64,000 bases of DNA. Origin: Brucella rhizosphaerae. Its GTDB lineage: Bacteria; Pseudomonadota; Alphaproteobacteria; Rhizobiales; Rhizobiaceae. The position numbers were made by a program, and so were the translations under genes. Shown here piece by piece: positions 55,123-64,000 of this stretch. Location of the stretch: assembly GCF_002252475.1 (NCBI RefSeq), contig NZ_NNRK01000024.1:1-64000 (forward strand), given 5' to 3'. Every line of letters starts with the position of its first letter. The stretch's first letter is position 1. Under the pieces are notes generated by a model. It did not search any database. It was not told the origin of the DNA and worked only from the letters and a program-made list of their open reading frames with translations.

Positions 55123-55896
55123 ATGGACATTCATTTCGAAGAAAAAAGAGTCCTGGTGACCGGTGCCGCAAGGGGAATTGGTCGTGCAATATGCGAGGCA
55201 TTTGCCGCCGATGGCGCCCATGTGACCGCCACCGATGTTCTTGACGACGAACTCGCAACCCTTGTCAGCCAAGCGCGTCCTGCACGCGGTGGATCAATTC
55301 GCGCAGTTCATCTCGATGTAACCGATGAGGCCGCGATCGCGAAACTGGCATCTGAGGCCGAGGCCGAAGGCGGCTTCGATGTTTTCGTACATGTGGCCGG
55401 TGGTGTTCTGGGTCAGAAAAAGCGCCCGCTGGAAGATGTGCCCGCCGCAGACTGGGATCGCATCTATGATATCAATGTGCGCGGCGCTTTTCTCGTTGCG
55501 CGCGCCATCGTCCCGGCGATGAAAAGCCGTGGCTCAGGCAAAATGGTCTTCATTTCGAGCGGTGCCGGTCTCGGTGTCAGCCTGACCGGGATTCAAGCTT
55601 ACGCCAGCGCCAAGGCGGCTCTCATCAGTCTTGCGCGCCAGCTTGGTCATGAACTTGGGCCATTCGGCATCAATGTGAATGCCGTCGCACCCGGTTTCCT
55701 GCGCACAAGCCCCGATTACGAACGTCAGTGGGCCTCATATGGAGACGACGGCCAGGCCGCGATGCTCAATGAAATTCCGCTGCGCCGGATCGGGTTGCCG
55801 GAAGATATCTCAAACGCCGTTCTGTTCCTGGCTTCCCCCTATGCGAGCTGGATCACCGGGCAGACCTTGTCGGTTAGTGGAGGGCCAACAACATGA
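55123..55896 (+). CDS. Short-chain dehydrogenase/reductase
   Basis: A 257-residue classical SDR: TGAARGIGRA near 15-24, catalytic YASAKAALISLARQLGHELG, and GQTLSVSGGPTT at the end. It starts one base after the IclR stop and overlaps the next gene by ATGA, so IclR, SDR and deacetylase-fold hydrolase are tightly coupled. Substrate unknown. Confidence 0.93.
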   Translation: MDIHFEEKRVLVTGAARGIGRAICEAFAADGAHVTATDVLDDELATLVSQARPARGGSIRAVHLDVTDEAAIAKLASEAEAEGGFDVFVHVAGGVLGQKKRPLEDVPAADWDRIYDINVRGAFLVARAIVPAMKSRGSGKMVFISSGAGLGVSLTGIQAYASAKAALISLARQLGHELGPFGINVNAVAPGFLRTSPDYERQWASYGDDGQAAMLNEIPLRRIGLPEDISNAVLFLASPYASWITGQTLSVSGGPTT

Positions 55897-56789
55897 CCAC
55901 AGAAACACCTGTTCCAACATGGACGTGGCCGGAAGAACGGCTGCAGACCATCATGAACCGCGCGCGCGCTGGACGCAGTCTGAAACCGTCTGTTTGGCCT
56001 GAAGGTGCCAGATGCGCGGTTGGCCTGTCGTTTGATTCCGACCATGATACGTTTGAATTGCGTGACGGCGGCCGCTCTATTTCGGCCCTTTCGCAAGGCC
56101 AGTTCGGACCAAGACAGGGTATTCCACGCATTCGCGAGCTTTTGCGCCGCGACAATATTCCTGCAACGTTCTTTGTGCCTGCGGTTTCAGCAATACATTA
56201 TCCTGAAGAACAGCGTGCCCTGATCGACGAAGGCCATGAGATTGCCCTGCATGGCTGGATTCATGAGCGCAACACCCTGCTCGACGGCGATACCGAACGT
56301 GATCTTCAGCATCGATCCGCTGATGCTCTGGAAAAGATTACCGGAGTTCGTCCTGTCGGCATCCGGACACCATCATGGGACTTCAGCGACAACACGCTGC
56401 AAATCACAGCCGAGATGGGCCTGATTTATGACTCATCCCTCATGGCCGATGTCGACTGCTATGAGCTGCTGCTCAACGGTGAACCCTCTGGTGTAACCGA
56501 ACTGCCTGTCGAATGGATTCGCGACGATGCGGCCTATCTTGTGATGGATCGTTGGGGCGGCCTGCGCCCGCAAATCGCGCCGCATGATATTCTCCAGATA
56601 TTCATACGCGAGTTTGATGCGGCCTATGAAGAAGGCGGGATTTTCCAGCTGACCATGCACCCCGACATAATCGGCCATCGGTCGCGGATTTGGATACTCA
56701 AAGAGCTGATTGGCCACATTCGTCAACACAAGGATATCTGGTTCGCAACACATGCGGACATTGCGCGGTATGCGACGCTAAACGGCTGA
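55893..56789 (+). CDS. Polysaccharide-deacetylase-fold amidohydrolase (PuuE/PgdA-like)
   Basis: A 298-residue metal-dependent deacetylase of the NodB-homology fold. The metal site reads GLSFDSDHDTFE (Asp-His region) and EIALHGWIHERNTL (HxxxH); RTPSWDFSDNTL is the third block. No signal peptide, so it is cytoplasmic. In the relatives named PuuE (cyclic amide hydrolysis) or helicobacter-type PgdA, small amides are substrates; with an SDR and an amino-acid-type binding protein, an amide of a small molecule is more likely than a polysaccharide. Confidence 0.88.
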   Translation: MTTETPVPTWTWPEERLQTIMNRARAGRSLKPSVWPEGARCAVGLSFDSDHDTFELRDGGRSISALSQGQFGPRQGIPRIRELLRRDNIPATFFVPAVSAIHYPEEQRALIDEGHEIALHGWIHERNTLLDGDTERDLQHRSADALEKITGVRPVGIRTPSWDFSDNTLQITAEMGLIYDSSLMADVDCYELLLNGEPSGVTELPVEWIRDDAAYLVMDRWGGLRPQIAPHDILQIFIREFDAAYEEGGIFQLTMHPDIIGHRSRIWILKELIGHIRQHKDIWFATHADIARYATLNG

Positions 56790-56893
56790 TACGACTGGTT
56801 TTTCTGATCAAGATATTGCACCTGGTCCGGGATTCGGGCCGGGTGATACCGCTTTGTCCTGCGCCATCGCCTCGTTCACAAAATCGGAATTAA

Positions 56894-56909
56894 ATTCATA
56901 TATGTGAAC
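56894..56909. promoter_or_regulatory. Candidate IclR operator, copy 2
   Basis: ATTCATATATGTGAAC is, apart from one end base, the reverse complement of the palindrome at 54320-54335. It sits about 115 bases upstream of the third binding-protein gene, behind a 230-base gap after the deacetylase gene. Confidence 0.65.
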
Positions 56910-57022
56910 AATATTCTGCTTTTCATCACCCGATAGCAGGTCCACACTCATTGATGAGACGGGTGCGAAAAATGGTTCTCAGCAGAAGACCGCATCCCGA
57001 TATCGATAAGAACGAGGGAACT

Positions 57023-57859
57023 ATGTTCAAAAAAATCGCAGCTATCAGCCTTTGCACTTTGTCCGTTTTTTACAGCGGCAGCGTTCTTGCCAAAGAATGG
57101 AAAACGGTAACCGTTGGCGTTGAAGGTGCTTTTCCGCCCTTCAATCTGACCACGCCCAGCGGCGAGCTTCAGGGACTTGATCTTGATGTCATTAAGGAAG
57201 TCTGCAAGCGGGCTGAGCTTGAATGCAATATCGTGGCGCAGGACTGGGATGGCCAGATTCCATCGCTTCTCGCTGGCAAATTTGACGTCGTCCTGACAAT
57301 GGGCCCCAATCCAGAGCGCCGTAAGGTTATCGATTTCTCCGACCCTTATGTGATCACGCCAAATACCTTCCTCGTCCCTGCCGAAGGTCCGCTTGCCAAT
57401 CTTCCGCACACGGGAGAAAGCCTCAACACCGATACCGAAGAAGGCAAGAAGGCCATCGCCGATATCAAGGAAGCAGTGAAAGGCATGACGCTGGGCGCTT
57501 CGCTTTCAACGAGCCAGCTGCAATTTGTTGAGCAGAATTTTGGCGATGCCGCTCAGGTTCGCTCTTACAAGGGTTCCGAACAGGTCAAGCTCGATCTGCA
57601 ATCCGGCCGCCTCGACGGTCAGTATGACAATGTCGTGTTTGCGCGCGACCGTGCTGAAAAAAGCAATGGTGCGCTCAAGATCACCGGCCCGCTTCTTGTG
57701 GGCGGCATTCAGGCAACGAATGTTTGTATTGGTCTGCGCAAGGATGAACCGGAGCTCAAAGCAAAGCTCAACAAAGCACTTGGCGAAATGCAGTCCGATG
57801 GGACGCTCTCGAAAATGTCTGAGAAATGGTTCTCTATGGATCTGAGCCCAAAGGGCTGA
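57023..57859 (+). CDS. Amino-acid-type ABC transporter binding protein (paralogue C, orphan)
   Basis: A 278-residue class II binding protein with a signal peptide ending GSVLAKEW. It follows the same pattern as paralogues A and B (PHTGESLN, DLQSGRLDG, SEKWFSMDLSP) but is more distant (GELQGLDLDVIKEVC). AGGG is about 5 bases before ATG 57023. No permease or ATPase is adjacent on this strand; it probably works with the HisPMQ-like set. The IclR-type palindrome upstream ties its expression to the catabolic genes. Confidence 0.92.
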   Translation: MFKKIAAISLCTLSVFYSGSVLAKEWKTVTVGVEGAFPPFNLTTPSGELQGLDLDVIKEVCKRAELECNIVAQDWDGQIPSLLAGKFDVVLTMGPNPERRKVIDFSDPYVITPNTFLVPAEGPLANLPHTGESLNTDTEEGKKAIADIKEAVKGMTLGASLSTSQLQFVEQNFGDAAQVRSYKGSEQVKLDLQSGRLDGQYDNVVFARDRAEKSNGALKITGPLLVGGIQATNVCIGLRKDEPELKAKLNKALGEMQSDGTLSKMSEKWFSMDLSPKG

Positions 57860-57880
57860 TCTCTTTTTAGGATCGAAACT

Positions 57881-57914
57881 AAAAAAGCGCGCTGTTTTCA
57901 CAGCGCGCTTTTTT
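57881..57914. terminator. Bidirectional intrinsic terminator
   Basis: AAAAAAGCGCGCTG and CAGCGCGCTTTTTT, perfect 14-bp arms around TTTTCA. It separates the binding-protein gene and convergent nrdF, whose stop follows at 57920. Confidence 0.92.
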
Positions 57915-57919
57915 ATACA

Positions 57920-61118
<3,199 letters not shown>

Positions 61119-61143
<25 letters not shown>

Positions 61144-61538
61144 AATCGTTCCATCCCGTCTTTAACATTGCCAAGGTCTTCGTCAGTTCCCAAAAGCTCG
61201 AAGCGATAGAGATAGGGAACCTTACACTTGGCAGAAATGATCTTACCGGCGAGACCAAAGGCCTCACCGAAATTGCTGTTACCTGCGGCGATGACGCCGC
61301 GAATGAGGGATCGGTTATCCGCATCATTAAGAAAGCGAATGACCGGCTTGGGAACAGCGCCTTTCGCGCCACCGCCGCCATAGGTCGGTGTTACAAGTAC
61401 AAAGGGCTCATTGACCCGCAGGAGGCCAGTATTATCTTCATAGCTCTCCAGCGGAATGCGCTGTGAGCGCATGCCAAGCCGCATCACGAAGCGATGCGTG
61501 TTCTCTGAACGGCTGGAGAAATAGATAATGTTGCCCAT
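61119..61538 (-). CDS. nrdI: Flavodoxin-like NrdI
   Basis: A 139-residue flavoprotein that activates the dimanganese cofactor of Nrd[15 protein letters not shown] near the N-terminus is the phosphate-binding loop, and [15 protein letters not shown] and [13 protein letters not shown] follow. It overlaps the start of nrdE by 25 bases. It is separated from nrdH by about 128 bases holding two palindromic elements. Confidence 0.96.
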
Positions 61539-61561
61539 TGCGAAATCCCGACGGCGATTGG

Positions 61562-61657
61562 CTAAAGTGCATCTCGTTTACCAGAACCACAGATGATGCA
61601 CTTTAGTTCCTTTTCAAGGCACGTCTTAACTCCAAAACGGGTGCCCGATTTTGGAGT
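61562..61657. repeat. Two palindromic elements between nrdH and nrdI
   Basis: CTAAAGTGCATC and GATGCACTTTAG at 61562-61605 (perfect 12-bp arms), then ACTCCAAAAC and GATTTTGGAGT at 61629-61657. The second resembles the CCCAAAA-type dispersed repeat. They lie inside the nrdHIEF operon and might influence mRNA processing or relative expression. Confidence 0.65.
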
Positions 61658-61666
61658 CATACTTCA

Positions 61667-61888
61667 TCAAGCAAGTGCGTTGATCATATCCGGGCGGAAG
61701 CCAGCCCAATGGGTTTCACCCACAACAACAACCGGCACCTGACGGTAGCCGAGACCCTGAACGAGATCGAACGCATCAGCATCGGCAGAAATGTCGATGA
61801 CATCATATTCAATGCCCTGACGGTCGAGCGCGCGAGTGGTGGCGGTGCACTGGACGCAGGCGGGCTTGCTATAGACGGTGACGTTCAT
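61667..61888 (-). CDS. nrdH: Glutaredoxin-like NrdH redoxin
   Basis: A 73-residue thiol electron donor for class Ib reductase. The active site is CVQC (residues 10-13, KPACVQCTAT), and the C-terminal WAGFRPDMI motif is the NrdH hallmark. GAGGA is 6 bases before ATG 61888; the longer frame is not family-like. It is the first gene of nrdHIEF, and a long 5' leader with a cobalamin riboswitch precedes it. Confidence 0.96.
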   Translation of the reverse strand: MNVTVYSKPACVQCTATTRALDRQGIEYDVIDISADADAFDLVQGLGYRQVPVVVVGETHWAGFRPDMINALA

Positions 61889-62195
61889 TTTTTCCTCACT
61901 GGGGATAGATTGTATCGGTTGCGTCTTACAAAGATGAAGACGCGAAAAAACGTTCACGCATTGCAAAATGCGCGCAATAAAGACTCGGAAGTTTGACAAA
62001 CACGGCTTACCTAAACGGCAAACCAGACACGTTAGCCCGTAAAGGGTGGACCGGAAATGTTAGGCCTCAAATCACTCGACATGTGTGTCACCCCGAAACT
62101 TTGGAGAGATATTCGGGGGCAGCAACAGACATGACAAACTCTGCCACACCCTATTGCGCGCCAACCGGACATCTCGCCCGTGGACGTTCATGTTC
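61889..62195 (-). other. nrdH leader between riboswitch and start codon
   Basis: About 300 bases without a supported ORF. A hairpin CCCCGAA/TTCGGGG (62118-62091) is the clearest structure; no T run follows. This stretch should contain the expression platform of the riboswitch, which I cannot identify by eye. Confidence 0.45.
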
Positions 62196-62340
62196 AAGGC
62201 ACGTCTCCTGGCTCGCGACTCATCGCTCTCTGTCCCTCTTACCGGAATTTACCAGTGACATATGGACTTAAAGCTTGCCGCTTACAGATGCGGGACAACT
62301 ACGATATTGCTCACATTCATCATGAATGAAACGCACCGTA
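62196..62340 (-). ncRNA. Cobalamin (B12) riboswitch upstream of nrdHIEF
   Basis: Read on the minus strand: GGTGC near the 5' end, CCCGCATCTGTAAGCGG (62295-62279, close to the CCGCAACTGTAA core), then TGTCACTGG, then the B12 box AGCCAGGAGACGTGCC at 62213-62198, one base off the AGCCAGGAGACCTGCC consensus. Order and spacing fit the aptamer. The only gene downstream on this strand is nrdH. In other bacteria, B12 riboswitches repress B12-independent isozymes such as MetE and NrdAB when cobalamin is available; the same logic fits class Ib NrdEF. Confidence 0.87.
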
Positions 62341-62499
62341 TTGCCATTTTCGCTTTTCGACCCTTACGAATCGCAAGGGCCTTGAACACAAGATATAGTA
62401 CTCGAAGTTAAAAAGTCGTCAATGGATAGACGGTTCAAAAAAATTAAATATGGGCGTTATTGAGGCTCGCCTGTGAATAGCAGGGATATCTCCGAACCT

Positions 62500-63330
62500 T
62501 TATTCATTTGACCCGATAGGCTTAGGCCGGAACTCCGGCTTTATAGCCTTCAAAGCCATCCGATCCACCAGATATGGTGCAATCAGTTTCAGCCAGCGCC
62601 CGAATCGCATCTGCCGGGTCATCAATACCTCGCGCTTGCGTCGACTGATTCCCTCCAGCATCAACCTTACTGCCTGTTGGACAGACATCATATCGCCTTC
62701 CCGCACGCCGCTCATACCCAAAGCGCCGCCACTCGCGCCATACCCGACTTTACGTATGTCCGTTTTGACCACACCGGGATAAACAATCGTCACCGATATG
62801 CCGCTTGGCTCCAACTCCGAACGCAAAGCCTCACAAAAGCCGGACAATGCAAACTTTGTACCGCTATAGGCTGTCCGCCCCGGCACACCGATCAGCCCCG
62901 CGACCGATGAGACGGCAACAATACGGCCTTTGGTTTTGGCAAGATGTGGCAGAGCTGCATGAATCGGCCAGACGCTGCCCCAATAATTAAGCTCCATCAG
63001 ATCATGCATCCATTGCAGGTCTTCCGGTCTGATTTCGGCAAAATTGGCATGGGCAGACATGCCTGCATTGACGATCAGCGTGTCGATCTGCCCAAAAGCA
63101 GCAACCGTCTTCTCTATAAGCGCAATGCAGGCGTTACGATCCGTCACGTCAGTGGGCACGATCAGAACTTTGCTACCCGACTGCTCCAGTTCAGAAGCCA
63201 GGTCTTGCAGTTTCTCGACATTGCGTGCGGCAAGAACGAGCCCCGCCCGATTTCCATCGCGTAAAGCAATCTGCCGGGCTGTCTCAGCACCAATACCGTC
63301 CGATGCTCCCGTTATAATCGTCACGTCCAT
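62500..63330 (-). CDS. Short-chain dehydrogenase/reductase
   Basis: A 276-residue classical SDR: TGASDGIGAET near 8-18, NAGMSAHANF, catalytic YSGTKFALSGFCEAL, and the C-terminal extension SRRKREVLMTRQ...LIAPYLVDRMALK that recalls DHRS7-like SDRs. GGAGGG about 9 bases before ATG 63330 supports the start. It is monocistronic, ending upstream of the nrd riboswitch region. The substrate is unknown. Confidence 0.9.
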   Translation of the reverse strand: MDVTIITGASDGIGAETARQIALRDGNRAGLVLAARNVEKLQDLASELEQSGSKVLIVPTDVTDRNACIALIEKTVAAFGQIDTLIVNAGMSAHANFAEIRPEDLQWMHDLMELNYWGSVWPIHAALPHLAKTKGRIVAVSSVAGLIGVPGRTAYSGTKFALSGFCEALRSELEPSGISVTIVYPGVVKTDIRKVGYGASGGALGMSGVREGDMMSVQQAVRLMLEGISRRKREVLMTRQMRFGRWLKLIAPYLVDRMALKAIKPEFRPKPIGSNE

Positions 63331-63689
63331 GTAAAGCCCTCCCAAGCCGATCCGCATAATGTCATCGCTAGCTTACTAGCCACAGCCCAAAACCGTCCAC
63401 CACGCATTTCGGGAATGTGACAACACATGTTGATCGAAGGGATAAATTGACAGTCCTGTTCCATTTCCTGTATCGATCTAATAATCCTGAACATTGTTCA
63501 ATAGGTTGAACAATTAAGAAGAGGTCCTCCCAAGCATCTCTTCAAACCGACCGGTGCATCGGCTGCATCGGGAAACTGTCGGACCGGCTTTTCCTCGTGC
63601 GAAAGCCGGCCCGCTCACAAACCCAGCGCCTGCGTGCCGACGAGGAATGAGAGACCTCGGCTCTGGGGAATTTGGATAAGGGTGGAAAT
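63331..63689. promoter_or_regulatory. Intergenic region with palindrome and 5' leader hairpin before the alcohol dehydrogenase
   Basis: TGAACA-T-TGTTCA at 63488-63500 is a perfect palindrome followed by TTGAACAATTAA, a likely operator. A hairpin CCGGCTTT/AAAGCCGG at 63584-63609 lies in the leader, about 80 bases upstream of the gene start. No gene is seen here. Confidence 0.5.
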
Positions 63690-64000
63690 ATGACTGAAGG
63701 GATCAAGCCATTTTCGTTCGACACGGTCGGCTCGATGTTCGTTGAGTGGGGGGCTGCAAAGCGTCTCGGCGAGATTCTGGGCGAACGGTTCTCCGAACGC
63801 AAAATCCTCATTGTGACCGACAAGGGCCTGCATAAGGCTGGCGTCCTGAACGAAGCTCTCGCTTCGCTTGAAAAAGCGGGCTTCGGCATCAGCATTTTTG
63901 ACGATGTCGTCGCTGATCCGCCAGAATCGGTGCTTCTCGCATGTGTTGATCAGGCAAAAGCCGCCAATTGCGATATCGTTCTGGGCCTCGGTGGCGGCTC
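63690..64000 (+). CDS. Iron-containing alcohol dehydrogenase (partial, runs off the window)
   Basis: Only the first 103 codons are present. The sequence begins MTEGIKPFSFDTVGSMFVEWG, with the Rossmann-type region ERKILIVTDKGLHKAG and the NAD-binding GLGGG motif just before the window end. This is the family-III (iron-containing) alcohol dehydrogenase pattern. GGTGG 5 bases before the ATG supports the start. The substrate is unknown. Confidence 0.85.
   Translation, partial: MTEGIKPFSFDTVGSMFVEWGAAKRLGEILGERFSERKILIVTDKGLHKAGVLNEALASLEKAGFGISIFDDVVADPPESVLLACVDQAKAANCDIVLGLGGG

Noticed and set aside
62386-62401. NrdR-box-like sequence ACACAAGATATAGTAC
   Set aside because: It partly fits the NrdR consensus and lies upstream of the riboswitch, but no second box is found at the usual 31-base spacing, so I do not call it.

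Overview
The window looks like chromosomal DNA of an alphaproteobacterium in the family Brucellaceae (Brucella/Ochrobactrum type). The reasons are the gene content (typA, leuD, asd, serA, leuB, nadQ-nadABC, nrdHIEF, fep-type siderophore uptake), a NadQ-type NAD regulator, moderately high GC, and dispersed palindromic intergenic repeats typical of this group. The genus is an inference from protein likeness, not from a database search. I see no phage, complete insertion sequence or CRISPR array. The window is mostly ordinary core and transport genes, with several notable regulatory RNAs and operators.

Layout. 0.2-6.1 kb: a BMP-type ABC importer with an amidase inside the operon. 6.2-15.3 kb: an exported amidohydrolase, typA, mgtE, a Bcr/CflA-type MFS exporter and an M3 oligopeptidase. 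15.3-24.4 kb: small housekeeping genes, then leuD, a LysE exporter next to a DapA-like aldolase, the divergent ohr/ohrR pair, asd and serA. In front of asd lies what reads as a threonine-rich leader peptide followed by an intrinsic terminator, an apparent attenuator. 24.8-33.8 kb: a GFA protein, an MHS-type MFS permease with a large extra domain, ada, leuB, a Trm112-like protein with an N-terminal 12-bp repeat, a Lon N-domain protein, a CnoX-like thioredoxin, a YbaK-type tRNA deacylase and tRNA-Gly(GCC).

33.9-42.7 kb is an iron/siderophore locus: fepB-D-G on the minus strand, a divergent fepC, an IclR regulator, a TonB-dependent receptor and an NtaA-type flavin monooxygenase. A 17-bp motif in front of fepC/fepB recurs in front of the receptor, suggesting one regulator. 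42.7-47.1 kb is nadQ-nadA-nadB-nadC, with two perfect ATACTC/GAGTAT palindromes between nadQ and nadA.

47.2-57.9 kb is a polar amino-acid-type uptake and catabolic region: two tandem paralogous binding proteins, an ATPase, two permeases, an M20 amidohydrolase, two short-chain dehydrogenases, an IclR regulator, a polysaccharide-deacetylase-fold amidohydrolase and a third binding protein. The same palindrome lies at the IclR start and in front of the third binding protein, so these genes probably form one regulon for an amide-linked amino-acid-like substrate.

57.9-62.4 kb is nrdHIEF, the class Ib ribonucleotide reductase, preceded by a recognisable cobalamin riboswitch. This would turn off the B12-independent enzyme when B12 is present. 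The window ends with a short-chain dehydrogenase and the start of an iron-containing alcohol dehydrogenase.
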